Shown: positions 1 through 9,909 of the stretch, piece by piece | Layout of the letters: each line of letters begins with the position of its first letter | How positions within the stretch are numbered: the stretch's first letter is position 1 | From: Nematopogon swammerdamellus | Taxonomy: Eukaryota > Arthropoda > Insecta > Lepidoptera > Adelidae | NCBI GenBank assembly: GCA_946902875.1 | Contig: OX336340.1 | Span: forward strand, 1,905,501 to 1,969,500 | Direction: 5' to 3' | Length of the DNA stretch: 64,000 bases | Program-made: the position numbers and the translations under genes | Notes under the pieces: generated by a model | What the model saw: only the letters and a program-made list of their open reading frames with translations | What the model was told of the DNA's origin: nothing | Databases searched by the model: none

Positions 1-940
1 TCTTGAACATAATATGTGTGTGGTATTAACCAAAATGGGGTGATTCTACATGTGAAACTGAACAACTTTGTCTTCTACGACTGTTTTATTTTGATTCTTT
101 TGAACTGAGATTTTTTTTTCACTTTCTTCATACAAAAGTGTCCAAGTCCGAGACAGGCCAGGCGCAACGCTGCCTTGGAAAGGAAGGGAATCGATCTTAG
201 CAAATAATACGCAGCACTGTGTCTTGATATTGCTAACTTTGAAGGCGACAAGGTTATCCTGGCCTTTAAAGCTGCTTTTTCGAGGCGACACGGTTCTCCT
301 GTCCCCATGTAGCTACTTTTCCGAGAGCAACGTTGTCAACCTTTTCAACCGTTCAGCGTTGAGCTTCACTATGCAGCGAATCCCCACTCTTCCAGTCCTT
401 AAAACAGCCCTCGTGCTCCATGCTGTCGTCTGCATAGCAGTGTATCATGCCCAAAATGTAACAAATTGTCAGGGTTAGCCAATGTCAGGAGTACTCGTGA
501 TGCGCAAGTAGGAGAAAGATATCGACCCCTCGGTGTGCACAGCGTTCGCACTTAGCCGGTTTTTTTTTTTCATCTAAAAAAGTACAATGACCAGTTCCGG
601 CTTCGTCCTCGCACAATACTTTCTCACTTTGTGCTTGCGACGCACCGATTTCCTGGTAAAACAGGATGGGGAGTATTACTTACTTATTGAAATGATCAAT
701 TAAAATTATTGTATTGTGCTTTGCATTGTTTTGTCTTGTTTTATTTGTCTTGTTGTATGTTTTGTTTTGTCTTTATCTGGGTATGTGTTAAGATATACAT
801 AATCGGTAATATATATTATACAGTATAGAGTATTATGTAGATAGGATTTAATCACTACATTGTTTGGGTTATATAAGGGTAAGTAAGTAAGTTACTTTTT
901 GCTAAGAATTACTTTGATTTTTATTGTATTGTACTGTTTA
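1..940. other. Unassigned AT-rich sequence
   Basis: No recognisable gene. Short open frames (for example an 84-codon frame at 224-478) have no domain I know. The right part (700-930) is rich in TTTTGTCTTG-like runs typical of decayed retroposon tails. Nothing more can be supported. Confidence 0.5.
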
Positions 941-1160
941 CAAGCTGTGCCCGCGGCTCCGCCCGCTCTCATATTTCACTTCACTGCTAACCTCATAAGC
1001 TATTTAGCGTGATAGTAAGTAGCCTATAGTTGATGGGAAGAATCAAGCTATCCGTAGAATTTTGTTTTATTAAAATCGGTTCAGTGGTTCTCGAGTTATA
1101 AGCGGACAGACAGACACTCAGACAGACAGAAAGCAGACGTTGGATTTTATTATAGGTAAG
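941..1160 (-). mobile_element. Helitron-A, non-autonomous
   Basis: Reverse-strand copy of an element also present at 7641-7874 and 46630-46862. The 3' end is at the left (GCGGGCACAGCTTG, CTAG mutated). The inner region carries a (CAGA)n run next to AAATCCAACGTCTGC, and the 5' end TAATAAAATCC is at the right. No Rep/helicase coding. The Helitron assignment rests on the CTAG-T 3' end of the sister copies and the absence of a target duplication. Confidence 0.65.
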
Positions 1161-1167
1161 GATAAGG

Positions 1168-1335
1168 AAGTATTTAGTGAAAAGCCACATAATAACATCG
1201 CTTACAGTCTATCGAAAACACAGATTGAGAGCAAAATTAATAATAACAATTTTGCTGTTAGTTCTGACTGGACCTTATTAATTAAGTGTATCAGGTGTTT
1301 GCAGGTATCAGCCTTTGTCAAACTTTGATACGAAC
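1168..1335 (-). repeat. R33 retroposon fragment
   Basis: Reverse complement of the repeat at 33690-34062 and 60656-61018. Shared blocks are CTTTGTCAAA near the right edge, ACAGATTGAGAGCAA in the middle and the CCACATAATAACA block at the left. Diverged copy without the (CAATA)n tail. Confidence 0.7.
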
Positions 1336-1878
1336 TATAAAAATATCTATTGTTTTGGGTCATCCGCGCGGATGACAGGGAAGGTATTATTAAAACCAGC
1401 GACTCCATGCGTAGCTCGTCACCTAGGATGCAATCACATGCTGTGCCACAGCATTTTCTTGCCATGGGGCTGGGCACTACACATCTATATTTGTATTTTC
1501 AAATTGTTATTCTAAACTAACTATCAATGTACCGTCTCTTCATTTGAAACATACATTTGACATACATTTAATTTAATTTCAAGTGTTGGTAACGTAGTTT
1601 CGCCTACGCCCATTAATTTCTCACATTCAAGTCTTTGAATGATTTTTTTTTTACGGTTTTTTTTTTCATTATATAAAACTTTCAATCAAAGGTTGACTGA
1701 AAGGAAACTCTGTAAAGGATATGTCCCCTTTTCCACCTAAAGTAAATCTTGTATTGTGCTTATTCTTGTAAATAAAAATTGGAAAAATAAAGTCATTTCT
1801 TTATATAAATACTATCTTTCTCAGACAGAGTAGGTACGCCAATGAGCAAACTCATCCGATTTATTAAAAATAATATAA
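1336..1878. other. Unassigned AT-rich sequence
   Basis: Poly-T tracts and an AATAAA (near 1772) suggest a decayed retroposon 3' end. No gene is seen. Confidence 0.4.
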
Positions 1879-2347
1879 TAAAAACTATTTAAAAAAATAT
1901 AAAAACCGCCTTCAAAAATGTATGAAATAAAAAAATAAAATCGAACCCTAGAGTTGAAGGCGGTCGGTTATTTTTGCTTGCATTTAGCACCACCGCCTTC
2001 AACTCTAGGGTTCGATTTTTATTTTTTTATTTCATACATTTTTGAAGGCGCTTTTTATATTTTTTTAAATAGTTTTTTATTTCACAGTTGTTTTAGTAAT
2101 TTTTATTTGCTATTAATATACGCGGCGGAATCGCTCGGCCTTCGGCCTCGCGATTCCGCCTCGCTTTCCAATCAGATCTTGACCAAAAATGGGACCACCT
2201 TGGAGCTAGACTGAACCGAACACAAAAAGAATCATCGAAATCGGTTCACAATTGGGGAAGATATATAAAAAACATACATAAAAAAAATACATACAGCCGA
2301 ACATAGAACCTCCTCCTTTTTTGAAGTCGGTTAATGAAGTCGGTTAA
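1879..2347. mobile_element. Foldback MITE, GAAGTCGGTTAA family
   Basis: Long inverted repeat: arm 1879-1967 pairs with 1992-2078 around a ~25-bp loop. The arms include GAACCCTAGAGTTGAAGGCG and its complement. The right side continues through AACCTCCTCC and TTTTGAAGTCGGTTAA, an end shared with the elements at 8879-9202 and 52029-52921. No coding capacity. Confidence 0.7.
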
Positions 2348-2440
2348 CAAGACGCGCGGGCGACGACGCAGCCACCCCCGCCCGCCGCGCCGCGGCCCCG
2401 CCACCCCTCCGCCCCCGCTCGCCGCGGTCCGGCCAAACGG
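2348..2440. other. CpG-rich block
   Basis: Very GC-rich stretch (many CGCG, CCGCC) abruptly bounded by the MITE on the left. It could be promoter or exon debris, or GC-rich transposon sequence. No frame is convincing. Confidence 0.4.
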
Positions 2441-2651
2441 TCAGTGTGAATGAATATCCCCTTAGCAATAACACAATGAGACTTCCACATTTCACATCTA
2501 CCTGGAACGGGACGGGAAGCGATCGGAGGCAAAAGGACAAATTCTAAACGCGAAAGGGCCTATCTTTTCCTAAGAAACATTAATATTCAGGTGCCAGGAC
2601 CACAGAACAGAAAGAGCCTTTTATTTCCGAACGCTGTTCACACCTCGATCC

Positions 2652-2695
2652 TCACCCTCGGTTGGGTGACCGCTCGACCGTTGGAGGCGGACCGC
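2652..2695 (+). mobile_element. SINE-A head fragment
   Basis: Contains GGGTGACCGCTCGACCG, the 5S-like box seen in the heads at 45.8 and 53.9 kb. The body and tail are missing. Confidence 0.5.
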
Positions 2696-2697
2696 CA

Positions 2698-2998
2698 CGC
2701 CATCTATGTATTAGTTAAAGTGCTCCATACTCTTTTCGGTAGATAGCGCGCATACACTTTTTAGTTTCTTGTTTAAGGATCCCCGTGAATATTTAACTTT
2801 TTCTTATTTTTATTATTTGTTGTTATATCGGCCATAAAAACACAATACTGCGAACATTTCAACGGGCTACCTATTGCGGTTCAAGAGATACAGCCCTCGG
2901 ACAGACGGACAGATAGATAAACAGACAGACAGACAGACGGACAGACGGCATAGGTTTAGTAATAGGGTACCGTACGACGGATACGGAACCCTAAAAAG
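2698..2998 (+). repeat. G-family repeat with (GACA)n
   Basis: Shares TTGTTGTTATATCSGCCATA, the TTCAACGGGCTACC block and a GACA/GACG microsatellite with 26591-27012, and ends in GATACGGAACCCTAAAAA. Non-coding. Probably a MITE or retroposon common in moths. Confidence 0.6.
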
Positions 2999-3433
2999 TA
3001 AATAAAATCAGGTCTTCAAAGCCTTTGTCAGAAATTTTTGGTACATATCGTATTAAGTCGTGTCAATTAGAAATTTTCATACTACATTCTAATACAATAT
3101 CAAAAAAATGAATAAATAAATTTGATACATAATGTATCAACCTCGCTACTTCTATTGGTTTTGTATGTTCTGTGGTCAGGACTCAGGATGATTCACATAC
3201 AACCTTTCTGTGTTGAAGCCAGGAAGGAATTGTATCGATATTCTGGACCGGATGTGCGCGACCGAGGTTCGCACGCTTCGCTTGAAAAAGGTTTTGGGCT
3301 TAATAACGGTGTTTTATTATTTTTAGCGATATGCAACATTTTTGGAATTTCGTGGGGACCTTTGTGCCCTTCTTATCTGTATCTCGTTTCGGTAGCTGAG
3401 ATTTTTATTTTAAGTTTGCCAGTTTTAGTATGT
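2999..3433. other. Unassigned sequence
   Basis: An open frame at 3122-3463 runs into the Helitron end and has no recognisable domain. Its C-terminal PAASLA is Helitron sequence, so it is not taken as a gene. Confidence 0.4.
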
Positions 3434-4098
3434 ACAGCTTTGCCCGCGGCTTCGCTCGCGTAAAATTTGTATTTAAAAAGAAGAAAGTAAGTACATAACT
3501 AAGTAAGAAAGAAGGCCGAGCTGCGTTACTGCGTTACCTACCTTTATTTCAGCGTGCGAAACAATTCGGTTTGTATGAGAGCCACATCTTATCGTAACCG
3601 GAACTGAATTTTATTTAGCCTATCCTGTGTCTCGTAAATGTGTTTGTACGAAGTTTCATCAAATTCAGATGATCGGTTTAAGAGTTATGGAGGAACATAC
3701 ATACATGCAGAAAAGCTTTCTAAAAATCTTAAATTTAGTTTTAGTATCATACATAGAGTCTACCACTGTGGAGTCTACAAACGATATCTCATCATAAATA
3801 ACACAAAGTAACTTAGATAATAGTATGTTATATTCAACATAATGAAAACTTAGTATGTAAGTTATATTTAAAAAAAGCTCTGTATGGTTTCTTACCCGGT
3901 TCTTCCTTATAGATTGCACCTGCTGAACGAGACATGACAAAAAAAATGATGACGAACCATACTGAATATGCATATGTCTCAATGTAATATTGTTATTGTT
4001 GTGTGTTCTTTATGGCGAAATAAATATCTGAGATCTGAATCTGAATCTTACTCCATGACCTGACCATCCCTTACAGATTTATTATTAGTATTGATTGA
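3434..4098 (-). mobile_element. Helitron-B, non-autonomous, interrupted
   Basis: The 3' end is at the left (CAGCTTTGCCCGCGGC on the plus strand, CTAG mutated). Internal landmarks shared with other copies are AGAAGAAAGTAAGTA, CAATTCGGTTTGTATGAG, AGTTATGGAGGAACATAC and CCCTTACAGATTTATTATTA. A retroposon 3' end interrupts it at 3820-4049. Non-coding. Confidence 0.7.
3820..4049 (+). mobile_element. Retroposon 3' end inserted in Helitron-B
   Basis: Breaks the Helitron-B consensus after CAAAGTAACTTA and resumes at CTCCATGACC. It ends with AATAAATATCTGAGATCTGA repeats, a polyadenylation-like 3' terminus. The same type of end occurs near 18600. Confidence 0.55.
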
Positions 4099-4603
4099 TG
4101 ATAACTCAAACGAAAAAAATTCAATACCTACGCCAAAATTTTCAATAGCCAGCCAATTGCGTGTTGTTGCGGAGCCCTCGGTGCGCGAGTCTGGCTCGCA
4201 AATGTTTATCACACACTGCAATGTCAGTCAATTACGACTTTTTTTCCTGTCGGAAATTGCTGCCGTGCCAGTGCTTCCCTTTGGTTGTGGCGAACAGTAG
4301 CACAGATTACTTAATAGTTACTTCGTAACAGATAAATCACTCCATAGAAAATGTTCCTACCTTCGGGCTTTAATAGCCTACCCTTTCACAACGCCAATCG
4401 CTGCGTGCGAAAATGTACCTTAACGATCGAGTGTAAAGTGGTTATTGCTTTGCAGCTGCGCGCACTTACGTGGGCGAGCGTCTATGTATACTTCGCGCGG
4501 CAGACGAATTTCTACTGAAAAAGACCGCCGGCGGCCCGTCGGGCGGTAGGTAGTTAGCGCGCGCAAGTACATAGAGTGCGTGAGGCCTGACAGTAGTCGA
4601 TAT
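4099..4603. other. Unassigned sequence with G-like end
   Basis: 4162-4203 resembles the terminal CCCTCGGTGCGCGAGT block of the G family. The rest (4440-4600) is moderately GC-rich and unassigned. Confidence 0.35.
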
Positions 4604-4996
4604 TCGATAATATCCGGTATCGGTGGCTGAGTTGGAGGGGCCAAAACACATGCTCCAACCGGCCAATATCACCTCCGAGAAGGTAGGTCGGAAGACTTCC
4701 GATTGCTGTCTATTCTGGACTAGGAGATAACACAACCGAGGTTGCTGTGCGGCCATCTTACATTCAGTACGGTGGTACCAACCCAGTCGGCTACAATTTG
4801 CGCCTACCACCTAGTAAGGGGCAAGGGAAGGGACATACAGTTTTACACCAGTTCCGAACGGTGAAGCAGCAGGTGTGTAGGTGTGCACGTAAATCTTTTC
4901 GTCAGAAAAAACTCATTGGTACACGCCGACCGGATTCGAACCTCGGACCTCCCGCATGAGAAGCCGATGCCCAAACCACTCGGCCACCCGCCGCTT
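4604..4996 (-). mobile_element. SINE-B, near full length
   Basis: The tRNA-like head is at the right end: reverse-strand A box TGGCCGAGTGG (4976-4986) and B box GGTTCGAATCC (4932-4942), the pattern of a Ser/Leu-type tRNA. Leftward follow the core (AGGTGGTAGGCGC..., GTTGGTACCACCGTACTG), the TCTAGTCCAGAATAG block, and the tail end GCCACCGATACCGGATA. Copies at 5130-5450 and 5885-6150 share the whole body. Confidence 0.8.
4932..4986 (-). promoter_or_regulatory. Internal RNA polymerase III promoter (A and B boxes) of SINE-B
   Basis: A-box-like and perfect B-box-like motifs 33 bp apart on the minus strand, matching the internal promoter layout of tRNA-derived SINEs. Inference: still potentially active in vitro. 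No acceptor stem or CCA context supports a genuine tRNA gene. Confidence 0.6.
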
Positions 4997-5129
4997 GAAA
5001 TTCTCACGGGTAATCCGCGCCTAACGAGGCAAACTTGATTATTGTTGATATCTTTCTGTATTTTCTTGTCTGTTTGTTTCTGTCTGTTTTAGCTAAAATA
5101 AGAAATAAATAAATAAAATGTATAATAGG

Positions 5130-5450
5130 TTAAAATTTACGTGCATACCAACACCTTCTGCTTCACCGTTCGAAACCTGTAAAACTGTAGGTCCCTTCCC
5201 TTGCCCCTTACTAGGTGGTAGGCTCAAATTGTAGCCGACTGGGTTGATACCACCGTACTGAATGTAAGATGGTCCGCATAGCAGCCTCGGTTGTGTTCTC
5301 TTCTAGTCCAGTATAGCCCGCAATCCAGGGAAGTCTCCGGTATGGCACGGATGGCACCTACCTTCTCGGAGGGGATATTGGCTGGTCGGAGCATGCGCTC
5401 TGGCCCCTCTGACTCAGCCACCCATACCGGATTAAGTACATAAAAAAAGG
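5130..5450 (+). mobile_element. SINE-B, head truncated
   Basis: Opposite orientation to its neighbour. It starts near the GCTTCACCGTTCG block, runs through core CCCTTACTAGGTGGTAGG and TTGATACCACCGTACTGAAT, and ends CCACCCATACCGGATTA followed by CATAAAAAAA. Confidence 0.75.
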
Positions 5451-5494
5451 TACCACACATACAAACATTGCAGATACGTACATGCATAGAAGGT

Positions 5495-5672
5495 ACGCTG
5501 CAGCCCGACAGTTGGAATAAACCGAGTAATCCGTGTTGTGCTACGAGAACGCCGCTGCATAACTAAACTACACAACACCGTCCACCGTCTGGCAAAATAT
5601 ATTAGGCTATATTATTCGGTTGGACAATGAGATAATAATTATCAAGCATCAAGTAAGGCCCGAAGGATTACC
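5495..5672 (-). mobile_element. SINE-E fragment
   Basis: Shares GAGTAATCCGTGTTGTGCT, ACAACACCGTCCACC, GCAAAATATATTAGG and CAAGTAAGGCCCGAAGG with the intact copy at 14491-14779. Diverged and truncated. Confidence 0.6.
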
Positions 5673-5884
5673 CTTTTTTTTTTATGGAGACTGACACGGT
5701 TGGCTATATCACCTACAACGTCCGTGATGTCAGCCCATAACACCGGGTGAACTAGGTGCCATGTCAGTGCTTCCCCCTTTGATCGTGCCGGCTACACTGA
5801 ACTGGTCGGAAAACACAAACTATTTACATAGCCGTTTGGACCGACGTTTCATTCAGTGCGGTGGTACCAACCCGGGCTACTGCA
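5673..5884 (-). mobile_element. SINE-A, 3' part
   Basis: Reads on the minus strand from the core (GGTTGGTACCACCGCACTGA) through GTTTGTGTTTTCCGACCAGT to the tail GACATCACGGACGTTG...CCATAAAAAAAA. The break into SINE-B occurs inside the shared core. Confidence 0.75.
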
Positions 5885-6150
5885 TAAGTAGCATGAGTCG
5901 GAGGGGCCAAAGCGAATGCTCCGACCAGCCGATATCATCTCCAACAAGGTAGGTGCCATACCGGAGACTTCCCTGGATTGCTGGCTATTCTGGACTAGTT
6001 TTACACCGGTTCCGAACGGTGAAGCAGGTGTAGGTATGCACGTAAATTTTTCCGTCAGAAAAAACTCATTGGTACACGCCGACCGGATTCGAACCGCGGA
6101 CCTCTCGCATGAGAAGCCGATGCCCAAACCACTCGGCCACCCGCCGCTTA
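5885..6150 (-). mobile_element. SINE-B with tRNA-like head
   Basis: Head boxes on the minus strand: A box 6129-6139, B box 6085-6095. The body runs leftward but lacks the core, jumping from the GGTGTAAAAC region to CTAGTCCAGAATAGCC. This looks like an internal deletion of about 120 bp compared with 4604-4996. Confidence 0.75.
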
Positions 6151-6289
6151 TTTGAATTTGAACGAGCTTCTACATATTGGGTCTAAATAAAACTGCATGG
6201 ATAATGTTAAGTTGTTTTTTAATTATCAAAAATACAAAAAAAATCACTATTTTATTCACTGTTTTATACAAACTACAGATCACCGACCT

Positions 6290-6520
6290 ATTACGTTCTT
6301 CACCTGAAATGGAGTGCGCGGCGCGGAGGAGCGAGGGGGGGGGGGGAGGGGCAGCGGCGCGCGCGCACGTTTCGTGTTTACCGCAAGTGTGAATGAGACT
6401 AAGCATCACACACAGCGCCGGGGGGAAAGGGAGGGAGGACTGGGGAGCGGGGACTTGCGTAGACCGCTTCAGTTAGCATTTCAAGAACTAGCGAGTTTTA
6501 AGAACTTTTGAGCTTTCGAA
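6290..6520. other. GC-rich block with poly-G
   Basis: Contains GCGCGGCGCGGAGGAGCG, a run of 13 Gs and CAGCGGCGCGCGCGCACG, followed by purine-rich sequence. Possible promoter or 5' exon debris. No supported coding frame. Confidence 0.4.
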
Positions 6521-6615
6521 AAAGCTCGAGAAACTGAATATCCTTGTTCGCCTGCATACACTTATCCCACATACAAAAAGTTAGCTAAGTAGATAGAATA
6601 TAATGAATTATGGCA

Positions 6616-7358
6616 CTAGCTTCTGTCTGCGGCTTCGCTCGCGTGAAATTCTCCACTCCACTCTCCGTACTTCCGCTTCCCACAACATTTTCAAATCCCG
6701 TTTGAGGGAACATAATGTCTTCAAACCCATAATGTCTCCATGTGTGTTATCGCTTGTTTAGAAACTGCATTAGGTATGTATGTATATATGTATTTGTATT
6801 TGTTTATATTGCGTATATGTATATGTACTTTTGAACTTGTATGTATGTATGTCACGAATGTATTTAGTTGTATGTTATTACTATTATCTATGTTTTATTG
6901 TTTATTTTGAACCCAAAATAATATCTCATTCAATTTTCCGCACTACCCATCTACCCTACTCACAATCCCAGGTATGACTGGCAGATAATGCCCTTAGGCT
7001 TTAAGTTCGCCTTTTGTCACTTTTGTGCAATAAAGTATATTTTCATTTCATTTTCATTTCATTTCAAATTCTGATTTAAAAAGAAGAAAGGAAGTAAGCC
7101 CGCTACCGAACCGAAACAGAATTTTATTTAGCCTATCCTGTGTCACGTATAGTTAAATGTGCTTGCACCAAGTTTCATAGAATTCGTATGCTCGGTTTAT
7201 GAGTTATGGAGGAAATTACATACATACAGAAAAGGTTTCTAAAAATCGTCCAATTTAGTTTTAGTACCATATGTAGAGTCTACAAATGCAGTACATATCT
7301 CATAAAACAAAGTAACTTACTCCCTGACCATCCCTTACAGATTTGTTGTTAGTATTGA
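6616..7358 (-). mobile_element. Helitron-B, interrupted
   Basis: CTAG 3' terminus at 6616-6619 (plus-strand view CTAGCTTCTGTCTGCGGC). The consensus stops at GTGAAATTC and resumes at 7072 with TGATTTAAAAAGAAGAAAG, ending near ACAGATTTGTTGTTAGT. The gap is filled by the insertion at 6652-7065. Confidence 0.75.
6652..7065 (+). mobile_element. Non-LTR retrotransposon 3' end
   Basis: Flanked by a 6-bp duplication AAATTC (6646-6651 and 7066-7071). It ends with TTCGCCTTTTGTCAC, an AATAAAGTATATTTTC signal and (TTTCA)n, a LINE 3' end style also at 33336-33440 and 39310-39375. Includes a (TATG)n run near 6773-6850. Confidence 0.6.
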
Positions 7359-7640
7359 TACATATCTTAACTCCTCGTTTCTCTCCCTCTTTTTTGTCAT
7401 TCAGTTGATTGTGTTTTTTTTTTATTTATTTAGGAATCAAACAGTACATAAACTTAAAACTCAAACATTATGAGTCTACGAATTAAACCAGTGAAGATTC
7501 CTTTCACAGATTAAAAGAAAGAGAGATTTAAAGAAATAAACAAGGTAAATATAAATTTTAACTAAGCATACAATAGCAACAGCACAACAGTAGCACTGAT
7601 TAATATAAATAATATGTAAGTCTATTATCCTTATCGTTAT
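7359..7640. other. Unassigned AT-rich sequence
   Basis: T-tract then A-rich text, possibly a reverse-strand LINE 3' untranslated region. No gene seen. Confidence 0.4.
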
Positions 7641-7874
7641 CGTCGTTATCGTTACCTATAATAAAATCCAACGTCTGCTTTCTGTCTGAGTGTCTGAGTG
7701 TCTGTCTGTCCGCTTATAACTCGAGAACCAATGAACCGATTTTAATAAAAAAAAATTCTGCGGATAGCTTGATTCTTCCCATCAACTATAGGCTACTTAC
7801 TATCACGCTAAATGGCTTATGAGGTTAGCAGTGAAATGAAATATGAGAGCGGGCGGAGCCGCGGGCACAGCTAG
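7641..7874 (+). mobile_element. Helitron-A, complete copy
   Basis: Starts near TACCTATAATAAAATCCAAC, continues with a GTCTGAGTGTCTGTCTG tract and ACTCGAGAACCAATGAACC, and ends GGGCGGAGCCGCGGGCACAG-CTAG followed by T. The 3' CTAG|T junction and the GC-rich subterminal stem fit Helitron ends. Non-coding. Confidence 0.75.
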
Positions 7875-7959
7875 TATACATATACAAGCTGAGTGAAAAT
7901 TTAAAAGCTCGCGTTGAAAAGTCGGCGAGTCATCAATTGCACTTTGATAACTTGTAAAT

Positions 7960-8117
7960 TAACTCATACTCGACGCGCGCTGTGTGCATGCATCGCCCGC
8001 GCCGCCCCTCCGCAGTGACCGATGTGTGCTGAGCGTGTGTGCGTGAGGTCGGCGTGTTTGTATACGTGAAAGTTTGATTGTGCGCAATCGTCTAGGCGCG
8101 TGTGTGTGCGTGTAGAC
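7960..8117. other. CpG-rich locus, left half (split by hAT)
   Basis: Dense CG (GCATCGCCCGCGCCGCCCC, GCGTGCG) unlike the flanking AT-rich DNA. It continues at 9256-9480 once the hAT insertion is removed. It could be the promoter or a 5' untranslated exon of a gene (possibly the vein-like gene 3 kb downstream); this is inference. Confidence 0.4.
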
Positions 8118-9255
8118 CAGCGGTGTCCAATTGGTTTCGCCTTAAGGCGGAAATAACACTCAAACCGTGCTACCCGAGCACTGATGATTGAAACACGAAC
8201 CGTATGCAGATGTAAGAGGTGCGAGATTCGTTCTACTCGTGCTGTGGCTGATACGTCGCGCCGACGATGAACGTTTGCGCGAAAATCACACTATATATTA
8301 TATTTCACATGTTGGAATGATGGAAAACAATATTTTTTTCGCTAAGATTGTAGGGAAAAATATTATCTATATTTCTATGAGGGTCTTGTATTGAAACAAT
8401 TGATGTTTCTCAAGATAATTTAACTTGAAAGTACAATTTTCGTACTTTTCGTAATTTTTTGAAGATTTATTTAACACCTTTCCAAAGTAGTGAAATAGAT
8501 TATTTTTCGCTATGTTTGTTAATTAAAGATAAATACATAACATATATTTTTACAGATTTTTTATCTTTACCAATAGCTCAATAATTTCGTTTAAAGTTGA
8601 CCTTTTGAGTCTTGAGACCGCCTGGTTGCGCTTGCGGCGCTTTTTAGTTTTTCGCGTTTCTTGTATAATCTTTCTTCATTTCATTCCGTCTTCAATACTA
8701 CGCGCCACTAAACATGTCAAAAACGCTTTTCAAGAAAAAAAAAACGTTCTTCCGTCACCCACCGCTGAAAAAGGAAGAAACTATTCCAACGCAGCTCCAC
8801 CGCCGCGCTCCATAAAACCAGGATAACTGTTAATTAATTATGAACTTATAGCTACCCGCAACGCAATATCAGTTATTTTTAACCGACTTCAAAAAAAGGA
8901 GGAGGTTCTAAATTCGACTGTATTTTTTTTTATTTTCTTTTTTTATGTTTGTTACCTCAGAACTTTCGACTAGGTGAACCGATTTCGAAAATTCCTTTTT
9001 ATTTGAAAGCTGGTGCTTCCCGTGTGGTCCAATTTTAATTTGGGCAAACCCATTTTAATCGATCTTGACTAAATTAAAACGGGACCACACGGGAAGCACC
9101 AGCTTTCAAATAAAAAAAAGAATCATCAAAATCGGTTCACCCAGTTGAAAGTTCTGAGGTAACAAACATAAAAAAAAATACAGTCGAATTGAAGTCGGTT
9201 AAAAATAAGGCAGCGCGCTACCGGGGGCCCGCGCGCCACCGGTTGAACACCGCTG
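8118..9255. mobile_element. hAT-like non-autonomous transposon
   Basis: Terminal inverted repeats CAGCGGTGTCCAA (left) and TTGAACACCGCTG (right). Perfect 8-bp target duplication GTGTAGAC at 8110-8117 and 9256-9263. Both ends and the 8-bp duplication are diagnostic of hAT. It lacks transposase, and a foldback MITE lies inside at 8879-9202. Confidence 0.88.
8879..9202. mobile_element. Foldback MITE nested in the hAT
   Basis: Begins TTAACCGACTTCAAAAAAAG and ends GAAGTCGGTTAA. The two halves are near-perfect complements (TGGTGCTTCCCGTGTGGTCC against GGACCACACGGGAAGCACCA) with a short central loop around 9040. Non-coding, and a strong hairpin if transcribed. Confidence 0.85.
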
Positions 9256-9480
9256 GTGTAGACTATTGGAGTTGAGACTATCAAACTATTTCGGTTCGGT
9301 CGCTGGGGCGCAAGTGACTCACGCCGCCGCCGCCGCCGCGCCGCCCGCCGAGATCTCGGCGCGCTTTTAACGCGCAAGCGGCCACTTCACACTCCGCGGG
9401 CACTCTACACTTCACTTCACACACCTGCCGGTCCAGTTTGTCTCCGGTTCCGGACACCGCGAACAGCTATGCTAGCTCGG
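9256..9480. other. CpG-rich locus, right half
   Basis: Contains GCCGCCGCCGCCGCC, CCGAGATCTCGGCGCG and several ACTTCAC repeats. Together with 7960-8117 it forms one ~380-bp CpG-rich unit before the transposon insertion. No supported coding start. Confidence 0.4.
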
Positions 9481-9909
9481 CAGCCAGCTGCCCGGAAGTG
9501 GGGCAGACTAACCCGCAAGCCACTTGCAGTTTTTTCAAGGACCGCGGTTGCCACTGCTCACTGGCTGTTATATTATACCTCTTCCGAAGCAGTTGAAAGA
9601 AATATTGTAATGCATCGCAGGCCTTATCTTTTATTCAGTAGTTATTTTGTTTTGAATGTGTGACAATATTTCTCTCTTGTAAAAAATAATAATATATTAT
9701 ATGAAATGTAATGTGTGACATGTCTGAGCGGCAGTTTTGTCCAAAGATGAAATAAATGAACTATGAACTATAACTATAAACCTTTTAGTGTTTAGAAAAC
9801 AAACAATAAAACAAGTTAAACTAAAATTAAAACTAATAAAAGCAAAAACAACTTTTGATGTTTATGTTCCCTGTGTGCGGATCTGCATGATGCATTGTTT
9901 GTGATCAAT
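9481..9909. other. Unassigned, possible 3' processed end
   Basis: A 64-codon frame starts at 9469 in a poor context and has no known domain. GATGAAATAAATGAACTATG near 9746 contains an AATAAA. It could be a single-exon non-coding transcript or a retroposon end. Confidence 0.3.

Noticed and set aside
4929..4996. tRNA gene on the minus strand
   Set aside because: A and B boxes are good, but the sequence continues into a repeated SINE body and the same head recurs at 6078-6150; no independent tRNA gene is evident.
9469..9663. 64-codon gene after the CpG-rich locus
   Set aside because: Poor start context and no domain or signal; kept only as an unassigned stretch.
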